DNA from: Chamaecrista fasciculata
Taxonomy: Eukaryota > Streptophyta > Magnoliopsida > Fabales > Fabaceae
Length of the DNA: 64,000 bases
Direction of reading: 5' to 3'
Assembly (NCBI GenBank): GCA_003254925.1
Contig: QANZ01015704.1
Coordinates: forward strand, 45,714-109,713
The notes under the pieces are model-generated. The model was given only the letters and a program-made list of their open reading frames with translations, did not search any database and was not told the DNA's origin. Numbering within the stretch: the first letter of the stretch is position 1; each line of letters opens with the position of its first letter. Made by a program: the position numbers and the translations under genes. Shown here in pieces: positions 10,905 to 22,724 of the stretch.

Positions 10905-13494
10905 TCACTGAAGATCTTTTAATCGGCGCATACCAATTCGATAAACGAGCTTCTCAAATGTTGCAGTTGGTAACGCCTTAGTGAACAAATCTGCTAAATT
11001 ATCACTTGAACGAACTTGTTGAACATTAATTTCACCATCTTTTTGAAGATCATGAGTAAAGAAGAATTTTGGCGAAATATGTTTAGTTCAGTGGCCTTTG
11101 ATATAGCTGTCTTTTAGTTGAGCAATACAAGCGGCATTGTCTTCATACAATATTGTCGGATGCTTCTCATGAGATGACAGGCCACACGACTAATGAATAT
11201 GTTGAGTAATGGATCTCAACCATACACATTCACGACTTGCTTCATGAATTGCAAGTAACTCAACATGATTTGATGAAGTTGTTGGGAATCCTAGGCGCCT
11301 AAGGCAGCGGAAGCAAAAATAAAATATTTAAAAACGCCTAGGTCCTATGATTCCCGAACGGATCCGCTAGTAGAATTTAAAACTTTTGGTTAGTGTTATA
11401 CCTCAGAGTTTCAAAACGTTGGTTGTACGGGGCGAGTTCCACGGATCCACTCCCAGAGTTCTCCCTCTGCCAGTAATCCACACGAACAGTTTCTTTGACC
11501 ACCGAGGTGCTAGCCTCCAAATTCTTTTCTCAAAAGAATTCCTGGGACCAATCTACAGACCTCTGAATTTCAAGAACTCCTTCTTGATAATTCAGACTTT
11601 GGAGGTGGCGCTAGAAGAATCCCCCCACAAGAACTCCTTCTTGCCTATTCTTCTCTCAAACCCTAATTATATGAGCAAAATCGAAATCTTCCTCTAACTC
11701 TTAGAGAAAGTCGATTTTCTCTATGTGTGTGCAAAGGAATATTTTCTCTCTCTAACTCTTAGGAGGAAAATCAAAACTAGGGTTTCACTAAAAGTGTATG
11801 GGGCAAGTCGACTTGCCCCCTTAAATAGGGAAGAATTTTGGTGATTTTAAAATTCCTAAAATAAAGATATTCTGATAATATAATTATTTTAGGCCTTGAA
11901 TTTATAATTATAATATTACCTTAATATTATAATTTAAACTCAAAATGCAATCTTGGAGAATCAAATTGAGAGATCAAATCTCCCAATGGGACCCACCTTC
12001 ATGCGCCATATGCCTCTTAATTATCCTTGGAATTTAATTAATCAAAAACCTCTAATTTTTGATTCACCAAAGATATTAAAAGATCTTCACCAAATCTTTT
12101 GAATTTCAAATCTCCATTTGAATTTCAAATATTATTTGAATTAAATAAAACATTTTTATTTAACCCAAATAATTCCCAAGAGGCGCCACCCTCTCCTATT
12201 TATTAGGAATTTTATAATTCAATAATTTCCTAACTCTTAGGAACATTATCCAGAATTATTTTCCTAATATTTAAATTGCCTATAATTAATCTCATTAATT
12301 ATATTCAATTATTAATATTTAAATTTGTCCCACAAATCTAAATATGTCATCTGTAGATTAATTAAGACCAGACCTAATGTCCCAGACATTTCCTCTGTGT
12401 CTTAAATCGTGTCACTCGCGTGACCCACGAATTAACCCTAATTCGTGTCCCACTCGAATGGTGATCAGTTCCTGCTCGTGTGTGACCCAGCAGGCCCCAC
12501 GTGAAGTTGGCAGTAGGGCATCCCCATGACCTACAAGTTGTGAGCGGACTCTAGCAAGCCATCACAACTACCCAAAATCCGTGAGTTATCGTTCGGTAAC
12601 CGGAAGAACGACTTAACCTCAGTACCTCCGTGTACGTGATCCGTTTGTCCTACGATATCTTGGTCATGGACTAGGCACAGGTATGTCATCCATAATCCAA
12701 ACCTCAACTTTCTCGATTCCTTGAGTAAGTCCCAAATCCCAGCGTGGCCACGCATTTTCCTGGACAGACTCATCGAGGGCGCCAGTTAGATATCTCTCAT
12801 CTTAATGAGGGACAAAATCCCATTTTGGCCAATCCACATTCCACTGCAAAGCAATCAACCAGCCCCGTACTCAGCCCGTATAACTACCCTGTTACGGGCA
12901 GCGTTAGACTAAGCCAAAGACTGACAACTGCAACGCTGGAATAGTCATTGACCTCAGGTCAAAGGCATCGCTACAGGCGTACTAGGAGAGACTAGCTGAT
13001 GACTAAACCCATGCAGGACTCTCCGGGTCAGTCCAGCAATTCGTAACCACCTTACGTAATTGCACCATGACTCTCGTCCCAGCATCTAGTGCGTGCATCT
13101 CATGCACCGAGGTCATGCTGGTCTTAGTTCATTTTTGCTCCCACAAAAATAATCGACCAGGGACAATTTTAGATTAATTATCTCATAATTAATCATGGAC
13201 GTTATCATAGTAAACATGCAAATGATATGACAACACATTAATTTATCTTCCATAAATTAATAATATGTTCACAACATATTTATCAAAGAAAATGATTGGC
13301 CCTAGGGCACAATCTCCAACAGAAGTAGCTGCTAAAGTTTGTTTTGTTGAACGCCAAGAGATAGCTGTATCACCAAATGTAAACAAATAGCCTGTTTGTG
13401 ATCGCCCTTTGTGAGGGTCAGATAGATAACCAGCATCGAGATAACCAATTAATGATGAATTAGATTTATTTGAGTAAAATAAACCTTTATCAAT
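10905..13494 (-). pseudogene. Copia RNase H fragment, split by a solo LTR
   Basis: The RNase H part reads in two blocks: 13327-13494 (including GYLDAGYLSDPHKGRSQTGY and SWRSTKQTLAATS) and 10905-11279 (including EDNAACIAQLKDSYIKGH and DLFTKALPTATFEKL). They belong to one domain broken by the solo LTR at 11280-13321. The second block has two in-frame stops, one after ITQHIH and one after KGH where the family usually has a residue. The natural stop follows RRLKDLQ. It continues the reverse transcriptase frame upstream, from which it is cut off by the MITE at 13495-13769. Confidence 0.85.
11280..13321 (-). mobile_element. Solo LTR, about 2.04 kb, nested in the Copia element
   Basis: Starts TGTTGGGAATCC, ends AATCTCCAACA, and is flanked by exact gaagt duplications (11275-11279, 13322-13326), which fits a solo LTR left by LTR-LTR recombination. 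A TATA-like tatttaagg on the minus strand (about 11820-11828) suggests minus orientation. Short frames inside (for example at 11386-11697) show no retroelement motif. A remnant of the same LTR lies at about 43945-44003. The superfamily cannot be told without inner domains. Confidence 0.88.
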
Positions 13495-13769
13495 GAGTAA
13501 ACTACCAAATTGGTCCCTAGATTATTGGCTCGCTGACAGATTGGTCCCCGAATTTAGGAAATTGACAAATAGGTCCCCGAATTTTTCTAACGAGTCAAAT
13601 AGGTCCCCGAATAACATGCACAAAAGGACCTATTTGACAAATGTTAGAAAAATTCGAGGACCTATTTGACTCGTTAGAAAAACTTGGGGACATATTTGTC
13701 AATTTTCTAAATTCGGGGACCAATCTGTTAGCGAGTCAATAATCCAGGGACCAATTTAGTAGTTTACTC
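13495..13769. mobile_element. Mutator-like MITE, 'gagtaaact' family
   Basis: 275 bp with ends gagtaaactaccaaattggtc and its reverse complement. The whole element folds back on itself through 'ggtccccgaattt' blocks. It is flanked by exact 10-bp duplications ctttatcaat (13485-13494, 13770-13779), the size range of MULE insertions. It interrupts the Copia frame between reverse transcriptase and RNase H. A relative lies in the PROPEP intron at 23138-23373. Confidence 0.92.
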
Positions 13770-15365
13770 CTTTATCAATTGTTCCACGAAGGTATCTAAA
13801 AATATGTTGAATTCCTTTCCAATGTCTTTTGGTTGGTGAAGAACTATATCTTGCAAGCAAATTAACTGAAAAAGCTATATCTTGTCTTGTGACATTAGCT
13901 AGATACATCAAGGCTCCAATAGCACTAAGATATGGCACATTAGGACCAAGTAGTTCTTCACCTTCCCCTTGGGGACGAAAAAGGTCCTTCGTCACATTAA
14001 GTGATCTTACTACCATAGGCGTACTTAACGGATGAGCCTTGTCCATGTAAAAACGTTCTAAGACCCGTTTAACATATGTTGATTGATGAACAAATACCCC
14101 CTCTTTTAAATGTTCAATTTGTAAACCAAGGCAATATTTTGTCTTTCCAAGGTCTTTCATTTCAAATTCCTCTTTTAGGAGTTTTACAGCTTCTGAAAGA
14201 CGTTTAGGGGTTCCAATGATATTTAAATCATCAACATATACTGCAATAATAACAAATTCTGATTCAGATCTTTTTATAAAAACACATGGACAAATCCGAT
14301 CATTTTTGTATCCTTTTTGTAGCAAATATTCACTGAGGCGATTATACGACATGCGCCCGGATTGTTTTAATCCATATAACAATCTTTGCAATTTAATTGA
14401 GTATAAGCCTCGATCACTTGACTTACATATTTCAGGCATTTTAAATCCTTCAGGGATTTTCATATATATATCATTATCAAGTGATCCATATAAGTAGGCT
14501 GTAACAACATCCATCAGATGCATATCAAGTCTTTTATTAACAGCCAGACTTATCAAAAATCTAAAAGTAATAGCATCCACCACTGGAGAATAAGTCTCCT
14601 CATAATCGATTCCAGGTCTTTGTGTAAAACCTTGAGCTACAAGTCTTGCTTTGTACCTCACAATTTCATTTTTCTCATTTCTTTTTCGTACAAAGACCCA
14701 TCTATACCCGACTGGTTTTACACCATCAGGTGTTCGGACTATAGGTCCAAAAACTTCACGTTTTTTAAGTGAGTTTAATTCAGCTTGAATCGCATCTTTC
14801 CAATTTGGCCAATCTGTTCTCCGTTGACATTCTTCAACGGATTGCGGTTCATGATCCTCATTTTCATTTACAACATCTAGCGCTATATTGTATGCAAAAA
14901 TACTGTCGACAATAGTTTCACATCGGTTCCATATCTTTCCAGTATCAATGTAATTTATCGAGATCTCATTATTTGTTTCATTATCAGGTACCTGAATCTC
15001 TTCTGGAGATATTTCATTAGATATGCCTTCTTTATCATTCATTGTACTGGTTTCCTCGACTTGACCATTATCATCAAGTTTAGTTGCTCCTTTTCGTTTT
15101 CGAGGAATCTTATCTTTGGAACCGATTGGTCTACCATGCTTCAGGCGTGTGTTACTTCCATTTGCAGTGGAATTTCCTGGTCCTTCTGGGACCTCTATAC
15201 GAATTGGAGCATTCACAGCTGGAATATGTGATTTTGCCACTTTCTTTGGGTCAGTGAATGCATTTGGCAATTGATTTGCAATATTTTGCAAGTGCACAAT
15301 TCTTTGAACTTCAAGTTCACATTGTTTTGTACGAGGACCAAATTGATTTAATAAATGTGCATGTC
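13756..15365 (-). pseudogene. Copia reverse transcriptase region
   Basis: A long minus frame (513 codons from the first ATG-like start at 15297) with the RVT_2 landmarks: NEIVRYKARLVAQGFTQ, TFRFLISLAV, MDVVTAYLYGSL, LYGLKQSGR, the catalytic YVDDLNII and GLQIEH. The frame extends upstream to about 15365, where a TGA replaces an expected Trp codon just before HAHLLNQF. It ends in the MITE inserted at 13769. As family knowledge, this is the RNA-dependent DNA polymerase of the element. Confidence 0.9.
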
Positions 15366-16254
15366 AAGTAATTTTTTTTGTTCCAGCTGTTTCTTTTCTC
15401 CCCCTAATGCTGGGAAATTATTTTCATCAAATTGACAATCGGCAAAACGTGCCGTAAACATATCCCCTGTCTGAGGTTCTAGATATTTTATAATTAAAGG
15501 AGATTCAAACCCAACGTATATTCCTAATCTTCGTTGGGGGCCCATTTTGGTGCGTTGTGGTGGAGCAATTGGAACATAAACCGTGCATCCAAAAATTCTT
15601 AAATGGGAAATATTCGGCTTCTGACCCAAAGCCAATTGCATAGGGGAGAATTTATGATACGCTGTTGGTCTAATGCGTATAAGTGCTGCAGCATGTAAAA
15701 TAGCATGCCCCCCATGCATGAATGGGAAGTTTTGTTCTCATGAGTAATGGTCTAGCAATTAATTGAAGGTGCTTAATAAGTGATTCTGCAAGATCATTTT
15801 GTGTGTGAACATGAGCAACAGGATGCTCTACATTTATCCCAATTGACATACAATAGTCATTAAAAGTCTGGAATGTAAATTCACCAGCATTATCAAGACG
15901 TATGACTTTAGTAGAATAATCTGGAAATTGTGCTCTCAATCTTATTAATTGAGCCAGAAATCTTGCAAATGCCATATTACGTGATGATAATAAACAAACA
16001 TGTGACCATCTAGTAGATGCATCAATTAACACCATAAAATATTTAAATGGTCCACAAGGTGGAACTACTGGTCCACATATATCTCCATGAATGCGTTCGA
16101 GAAACCCAGGAGATTCATTCCCAATTTTTACTGGTGATGGTCTCATTATTAATTTTCCTTGAGAACATGCAGCACATGAGAACTCATTAGATAAAAGAAT
16201 CTTCTGGTTCTTTAACTGATGACCATGAGAGTTCTCAATAATTCTACGCATCAT
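15348..16254 (-). pseudogene. Copia integrase region, frameshifted
   Basis: Two overlapping frames encode one integrase: 15670-16254 (pre-integrase zinc segment with CAACSQGKL, then ERIHGDICGPV, FMVLIDASTRW, IRLDNAGEFT, HTQNDLAESLIK) and 15348-15719 (LGQKPNISHLRIFGCTVYVP, GIYVGFESP). The catalytic D-D-E residues are present (the D of HGDIC, the D of LDNAGE, the E of LAESL). The frame changes at about 15700. Confidence 0.87.
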
Positions 16255-16446
16255 TATAGATCTGGGATGGCCTAACCGGTCATGCCAAGTTAAAAACGTA
16301 TCCTTTGAATTAGTAAACTTCTGGTTTACTACAACATAGATTTCAATTGTGCTAATACGAGTGAAATACTATCTAGAGGATAATGCAGGCAATTTTTCCA
16401 ATATACGCTTTTCTCGTGAGATAGTCGTAGTGATATAGAGATACTC

Positions 16447-16749
16447 TCAATTATTTTCATTAGTTGTCTCAATATGAAAATCATTACTGTGTATATCCTT
16501 GAAGCTTAAGAGATTCCTTCTCGATTTAGTTGACAATAAAGCTTCCTCTATAATAAATTTTGTTCCATTAGGTAACTGAAAAATGGCTTTTTCAGAACCT
16601 TCAATTATATTAACTGCGCCTGATATAGTATTCACTCTTGCCTCCATTTTAGTTAATGATGAGAAATATTTCTCATTTTTAAGAATGGTATGAGTTGTTG
16701 CACAATCAGCGAGGCATATATCGTCATCAATATCGTGAGTAATGGCCAT
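16447..16749 (-). pseudogene. Copia protease region
   Basis: A 100-codon frame including ICLADCATTHTILKNEKYF, the retropepsin-like active-site segment; Cys replaces the usual Ser or Thr after the catalytic Asp. It continues with LLSTKSRRNLLSFKDI, typical of the Copia protease to pre-integrase link. It is separated from gag by stops and from integrase by about 190 bp of broken frame. Confidence 0.8.
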
Positions 16750-16869
16750 ACTCCGTGGTATCTTAAAACAAAATAAAGAAAATAAGTTGATGCTTTAAAT
16801 TTCATAAAAGATAACATACTTTGGAATACAGAAATTGAAATACATAAATTAAAGACAGAGAAAATAACT

Positions 16870-17928
16870 TCAAACAGAAATTAAACATATTACATCAAAA
16901 GAAAGTAATTTAAAAACTAGAGCATCAAAGGAGAAATTGACATTCCCGCCTGTTGGATTAAGAAAATCTGCAATATCCAAATCAGTCATTCCCAGAGGCT
17001 CATTGATAAGATTATCATCAAAATGATTAATAAAATTCGCCTCTACAGCAGATTTCTTCTCAAGACTTTTATTTTCTTTTAGAGAAGCTTGATAAAGTCC
17101 AACCAGATGTTTAGCTATACGACATGTACGAGCCCAATGCCCTTTCTTACCACATCTAAGACATTGACTTTCAGATATCTTGTCGTCCTTATTTTCTAGT
17201 GCCTTTCCCTTGTCCTGTGCTTTTCCATCTCCATGACCATTATAGGGCTTAAAGTTATGTCGTCCTCGGCCATGATAACCACCGCGACCACGTCCACGGC
17301 CACAGCCACGACCACGACCATAATTATTAAATGTTACCACATTTGCTTCAGGAAATGGGGTAGAACCGGTCGGGCGAGATTCATGATTTTTCATCAAAAG
17401 TTCATTATTTTGTTCATCCAAAAGGAGACACGATATTAAATCAGCATATTTTTTAAATCCCCGCTCTCGATACTGCTGCTGCAATAGCATGTTCGAAACA
17501 TGAAAGGTGTAGAATGTTTTTTCTAACATATCATCATCAGTAATATTTTCTCCACATAATTTTAATTGAGAGCTGATTTTAAATATTGCAGAATTATATT
17601 CACTCACTGATTTAAAATTCTGCAATCGTAAGTGCATCCATTCATATCGGGCTTTAGGCAGGATGACTGTTTTTAAGTGGTCATATCTTTCTTTCAGATT
17701 TTGCCACAAATCAAGGGGATCTTTTACAGTAAGGTATTCCACCTTCAGTCCTTCATCAAGATGATGACGTATAAAAATCATAGCTTTGGCACGGTCTTGG
17801 TTTGATGTCTCATTTCCTTCTTTGATTGTTTCACCAAGACCCATAGCATTCAAGTTCATCTCTGCATCTAGTGTCCATGAAAGATTTCTTTCCAGAGATA
17901 TCAAGGACCATAAATTCGATTTTTGCAA
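16870..17928 (-). pseudogene. Copia gag region
   Basis: A 352-codon frame with the Copia gag segment DPLDLWQNLKERYDHLKTVI, a Gly-Arg-rich tract (RGRGRGGYHGRGR) and one CCHC zinc knuckle, CLRCGKKGHWARTC. It probably once joined the protease frame; the intervening 120 bp carry stops. Gag forms the virus-like particle in known Copia elements. Confidence 0.88.
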
Positions 17929-18227
17929 GATTTGCCACTCTATAAATAAAGAACAAATCTATTAGGAGATATACTTAAAAATAAATATAATATATATGAT
18001 ACAAAATATATAAATAAAATGAAAGGGAAACTTTTAAAAATAAAAGCAAGGGAAAAGAGAAAGCAAAAATAGGCACCTAGAAACCTTGTTTTCCTTTTGT
18101 TTGTAATATTATTAAATTATTGATTTATAACTATATATATATATTCGAGATGACGTACAAAATAGAAAGTTAATAAAATATAAGTTTAATAAAATTTAAA
18201 CAATACCTAAGCTCAGATCGGGACAGA

Positions 18228-18242
18228 GTCGTGCTGATAACG
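18228..18242 (-). other. Putative Copia primer-binding site
   Basis: Directly inside the right LTR the minus strand reads cgttatcagcacgac, the expected place for a primer-binding site. The matching tRNA was not assigned. Confidence 0.5.
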
Positions 18243-18519
18243 TGTTGTAAAATATATAGAATAAGGATACTCAAAGAAGAGAAAAAAATAGGAGAGTAAT
18301 TCTTGTTATTCAACTGAATTGTTTAATTACATCAAACTCTAAAGCCTCTATTTATAGGCTAAATGATATACAATGGAGATGAATCTAACTTAATGTACAT
18401 CATGAAAGGATAAGATCATATTCATGTGTATAGAGAAACTAAGGAAAAACTCAAACTTCTATATACAGAGAATGTCAAAAGACAAATCTAGAAATTCACA
18501 AAGATAAATATTTACAACA
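18243..18519 (-). repeat. Copia element 5' LTR (right)
   Basis: 277 bp, tgttgtaaaatata...tttacaaca, followed by the attag duplication at 18520-18524. Confidence 0.92.
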
Positions 18520-18878
18520 ATTAGTCTTTTTTTCATTTTCCGAAGTTAAGCTTAGATAATAAATCTAAATGTTGTATATCTCCAAAAAGAGAAAAAAGAC
18601 ATTTCTTTATTTTTTGGTCAGAAAAAAAAAGACCATTTTTAATCAAATTAAAAAAATTCCTTAGAAAAAAGAAGACCTTTGAGTCTCATTTTATTTTTTA
18701 GTCCAATACCAATTTGTTTCGTTATGCGTCATATATTTTGATCTTCAACTGTTTTTGGTCAGATATTTCCAACTTCAATAAGCCATTAATTTCTGTGGCC
18801 CAATAATTGTAAAAAACGTTTATAGAGGCCCAAATTCTGCTCTTAAAAAAAAGTTTCAAGTTTACCTAAAATAATTAT

Positions 18879-19375
18879 GGGAAAAATCTAATGAGACCCC
18901 TCAAACGCTCATTTGGAAGTAGGACCTTAAACTTTCAATTTTGGAAATTAGATCCTTAAACTTTGAAGATTTAAGAATTAAATCATTCCATCCATTTTTT
19001 TCACTAACGGTGTTAATTGTTGTCATGACATACTTTCAAATATTCAATTATTTATCACATCATCAATCCTAATATGAAAATCTTTTTTGATACTAGAGTT
19101 TTTTTTACTTCCTAATTAAATAATTTATATTATGAATTATCTTTTTTTAATTTTATTCTTTCAAAATGTTATAATCTTATTAAGATTGATGAAATGGCAG
19201 AAAAAAATATATATAAAGATGACATAACAATAATTAACATCGTTAGTAAAAAAAAATAGATGGAAGGATCTAATTCCAAATGTTTCAAAAGTTTAAGGAT
19301 TTAATTTTCAAAATTAAAAATTTAGGGACCTACTTCCAAATCTCAAAGTTTAAGGGGTCTTGTTACATTTTCCCT
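18879..19375. mobile_element. Mutator-like inverted-repeat MITE
   Basis: Left end gggaaaaatctaatgagacc and right end ggtcttgttacattttccc are imperfect reverse complements, and the arms share 'ttaaactttgaa' blocks around a central 'cactaacggtgttaattgt' palindrome. Exact 9-bp aataattat copies flank it (18870-18878, 19376-19384). Confidence 0.85.
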
Positions 19376-19719
19376 AATAATTATCACAAGAGTGAGGATT
19401 CATATTTTGATCCTTCTCAAATTGGTCCCTCAATTTTTCTGTCAATATTAGTTCTCTCTATCTAAGTTTTAACTAAACTGCAGATATAACAATGTTAGTT
19501 AATAGTAACACATTATATTAATTGCAACATAAATTCTTTTGTTAAAATTAATCAATATAAGGAATTTTTTATATTTTGCAAAACAGTTCTAGTTTTTTCT
19601 TTAAATTAATTTTATTAATATCATCGATTAAAATATTATGTTATTAATTAAGGATATAATATTTTCAATTAACGAAAATATTTTGACAATTTAGTTAAAT
19701 ATTAGATAGATGTAACTAA

Positions 19720-21270
19720 GGCCCAGTTCGTTTTCGTTTTGATTATAATCTGTTTTGATTATAATCAAAATAAACATGTTCGTTTACGTTTTTTTCCTGA
19801 TTCAATTATAATCATGATTCTTAAATAATCAAACACACTCAATTACACTTATACCCCTATACATAAACCTATAATTACCTATACTCTAATACATTCAATC
19901 TCCAATCACAAAGGGCAAAATGGTCATTTCCATAAATATTGGGCCATTTTACAATTACTCATTATTGTGTAGGGCTAAAATGTTATTTTGCCCAAAATAT
20001 TTAGAGATCAAATTGGCAATTTAGCAATTCTCTTACTCACCCTGTTCCACGGTCAGTGACTCGCCGGAGATACCAAACAGTCCGACTCCGATTTTCAATT
20101 TCGAGTATGCTTCTCCATGTAGCCCTGATCTCCCTGTTCAAACCAAGCCCGCTTCCGATTTTCAATTTCGAGTATACTTCACAACCACAAACTATTTATT
20201 CTTTTTTTCCCCTCTTTTCAATTTTTAGAATTTTCTGGTTTTCCTCCCAATCATATTTTCTATCAACAGTTGTCAGCTCCAAATCTGAGAATGTGTAAAT
20301 GATTTGAGTTTGAAGCATATGCAGTTTGAAGCATATGCAAAAGAGTGGAATCATAGGTTTGGTTGGGGTTTGAAGCAGATTTAAGAATTGTCACCTCCAG
20401 ATCTGAGAACGTGTAAATGATTTGAAATTGAAGCATATGCAAAAGAGTGGAATCATAGGTTTGGTTGGGTTTGAATCAAATTTATGAATTGGACAGAAAA
20501 TTATATGTACATCTATATACATCATTGGATTGAAGAAGACGACGAAGGATAAAGGTGAAAGAGAGAGAGAGAGAGTGACGAAAGATGAGAGAGGGAGAGT
20601 GTACAGCAATGTTTACTTGTACAGCAATGTTGTTTCGGCCGATGATGTTTGCCCCATCTTTGACAGGCAATTTCGGCACCGAAGCATCTTCTTCGAAATT
20701 TTGTGGAGGCGAGAGAGAGAGCGAGAGAGACAGCGAGAGAGAGAGAGAGAGAGAGGAAAATTGAAGAAAATTGGAGAAATTTTTCGGGTCCGCCAGCTTC
20801 AACCTTTTCTCTCTCATCTAATGCGAATCGGTGCACCGATTTGCTTATTCGGTGCACCGATTTGCTTATTCGGTGCACCGATTTCGTAGGCAAAAAATGA
20901 AACGGTGCACCGATTCGGAAAAACATCCCCCAACCAACTCACAAAAATAATCAAGATTTCACGTTTTTCAAGGCAAACAGTAACATTTTTGTTTTTTTTC
21001 ACAACAACAATCACATCCAAACACACTTTTATTATAATCAAATCACACCTTACTTTTTCTAACTTTTTCTTCCATTTATACCCCTATACAATTTATCAAT
21101 TTCCTTACTTTTTATCCACCTACCACAATCATTACATACCCATTTTAATAATTTCACACAAATAATCAACAATCATCCAAACACCACTACAAAAATAATC
21201 AAATTTGATTATAATCAAAACATGATTATAATCAAAACAAATTCTAAAAAAAACGGAAACGAACTGACCC
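19720..21270. mobile_element. PIF/Harbinger-like non-autonomous element (1.55 kb)
   Basis: The ends ggcccagttcgttttcgttt and (as reverse complement of the right end) gggtcagttcgtttccgttt match at most positions, and both continue into gattataatc blocks. Direct TAA copies flank it (19717-19719, 21271-21273), the PIF/Harbinger target. The inner part carries a tandem duplication (about 20265-20375 and 20385-20472), GA-rich runs (20558-20576, 20706-20756) and a 21-bp tandem repeat (20830-20885). Overlapping short frames follow the simple repeats and show no transposase motif. Confidence 0.72.
20830..20915. repeat. 21-bp tandem repeat with a CGGTGCACCG palindrome
   Basis: Three copies of a 21-bp unit (cggtgcaccgatttgcttatt) followed by a diverged fourth cggtgcaccg block. 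Each unit holds a perfect 10-bp palindrome. Lies inside the Harbinger-like element. Confidence 0.85.
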
Positions 21271-21273
21271 TAA

Positions 21274-22430
21274 TATTGATAAAAAAAATATTTGTAATAA
21301 GGGATCTAATTAGGACAAGAAAATCTGAGAGACCAAAGTAAAAAAATATTAATATATGAGAAATTGAAATAGAGTTTTAGTCAACTTTAAGTACTTTAAA
21401 ATTTAAATGTTCCTTTAGAGTTACAAAAATATAACATAAATTTTTAGGTAAAGTACAATTTTCATCCTTGTGTTTGGAGTAGGTTGTAATAAAAATCTTT
21501 TATCATTTTCTTTTCAATGTTGATTCTACAAGTTAAATTTTTCAAAAAGTTTCATCTTTTGGTTTCAAATTATCTTTAAAGTTTGATTTGACTTTATTTG
21601 CTAATGATCTTAACTAAACAAATTAAAAAAAAAGTTCGTCAACAATAACTTGTAATTCTGAACTTGTCACATTTAGTTTTACAACGATAAAAATATGACC
21701 AACTTTACTCATTTGATCTTGAAATAAATGATTTATTTTCAGAGTTTAAACTTGATCTTATTTGTTAATGACCTCATATAAATAGAGAAAGAACTTGTAA
21801 AAAAAAGTATGTATTAAAACTTAAAATAAGATAAATATAATCATATTTAGTTATTAGAATCAAAAAGTGAAAACTTTAAGAAATTTATAAGAACAAAATT
21901 ATAAAGTGCTCAATTATATTACAACCTACCTAAGGTAAGGCCGTATATGTTGATATTATTTTGATCTCAGATTAAAAGTTTACAAGTAGTTAATGTGATT
22001 TTTAAACAAAAGATTCGGTGAAATGAGGACAAAAAGAGAAGGTCAGTGAGTTAATACCACAAATCTGACACCTACCTTGGAGTAGGTAACATAGCTTTCA
22101 TAACTTCCATTTTTTTCTTTATGGCATCGTCTATATACATAGATAAACCCTACTATATATAAATTTATTTCTAGTGTCTATCACTTACGGTCTTACATCT
22201 TCTTTTAGACTTTTAATTAATGCCATTGCCAACCATTTCTGCTCTTCCAAATTCCAAAACACACACACACACACACATTCTTTTGATTGCTTCATTCAAA
22301 GTACAGTCTTGCCCCTTATCCTACTTCAACCATAACCAAGTTCTAACCTTTTTTTGTGCTATTTATATATGTTTTGTGAGCCTTTCTAATCAATTCACTT
22401 CATACTTGATAGATTTTTTCATACGTAGGA
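21274..22430. other. AT-rich DNA upstream of PROPEP
   Basis: No gene seen. About 21440-21930 looks like a decayed inverted-repeat element of the 'ttggtcct' type. An (AC)n run lies at 22259-22276. Confidence 0.4.
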
Positions 22431-22432
22431 AG

Positions 22433-22597
22433 TGGGCAAAATAGTGACATGAAAAATAGAACCATATATAAAGTGTGAAGTGAATTGATTAAGAGGGATT
22501 AATTTACAATCTTTCATTTGATTAAGAGGGATTTCTTCATTTTTCATGGTGAAAGGGTATTATGGGCAAAATAGTGACATGAAAAATAGAACCATAT
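22433..22597. repeat. Direct repeat in the PROPEP promoter
   Basis: A 35-bp sequence starting tgggcaaaatagtgacatga and ending accatat occurs twice without change (22433-22467 and 22563-22597), offset 130 bp. The first copy runs on into a TATA box; the second runs into atttattt. A gattaagagggatt motif is also repeated between them. Confidence 0.9.
22465..22472 (+). promoter_or_regulatory. Putative TATA box of PROPEP
   Basis: TATATAAA, 253 bp before the start codon at 22725, the best TATA-like match on this side. The transcription start has not been established. Confidence 0.45.
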
Positions 22598-22724
22598 TTA
22601 TTTGGGTGGAAGCCCACAATGCAGAGAGCATTGAAGTGTAGTTAAAGCACATAGAATTAAACATAGTCACAATATTACTCTCTCAAAAAAGAAGAAGAAG
22701 AAAGCTCAAGATCAAAAGAAGACC

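Larger units (their letters stand above)
10488..18519 (-). mobile_element. Degenerate Ty1/Copia LTR retrotransposon with nested insertions
   Basis: LTRs of 280 bp (10488-10767) and 277 bp (18243-18519) begin tgttgtaaaatata and end in tttaNNaca. Exact attag duplications flank the whole (10483-10487, 18520-18524). On the minus strand the order is 5' LTR, leader, gag, protease, integrase, reverse transcriptase, RNase H, polypurine tract AAGGGGGAG (10768-10776), 3' LTR. Integrase before reverse transcriptase is the Copia order. Frameshifts and stops break the polyprotein. A solo LTR and a MITE have inserted into the RNase H region, so the element is dead. Confidence 0.95.

Noticed and set aside
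11386-12944. Frames of 66-103 codons inside the solo LTR
   Set aside because: No retroelement or host domain; they lie wholly within an LTR.
13829-14772. Plus-strand frames opposite the Copia reverse transcriptase
   Set aside because: Antisense shadows of the minus-strand coding sequence.
20830-20915. Tandem 21-bp repeats as a CRISPR-like array
   Set aside because: Unit and spacer are the same sequence, only three copies, inside a plant transposon.
20391-21165. Several overlapping Ser-Leu-rich and Arg-Glu-rich frames
   Set aside because: They follow (GA)n runs and the 21-bp repeat inside the Harbinger-like element; no conserved protein features.
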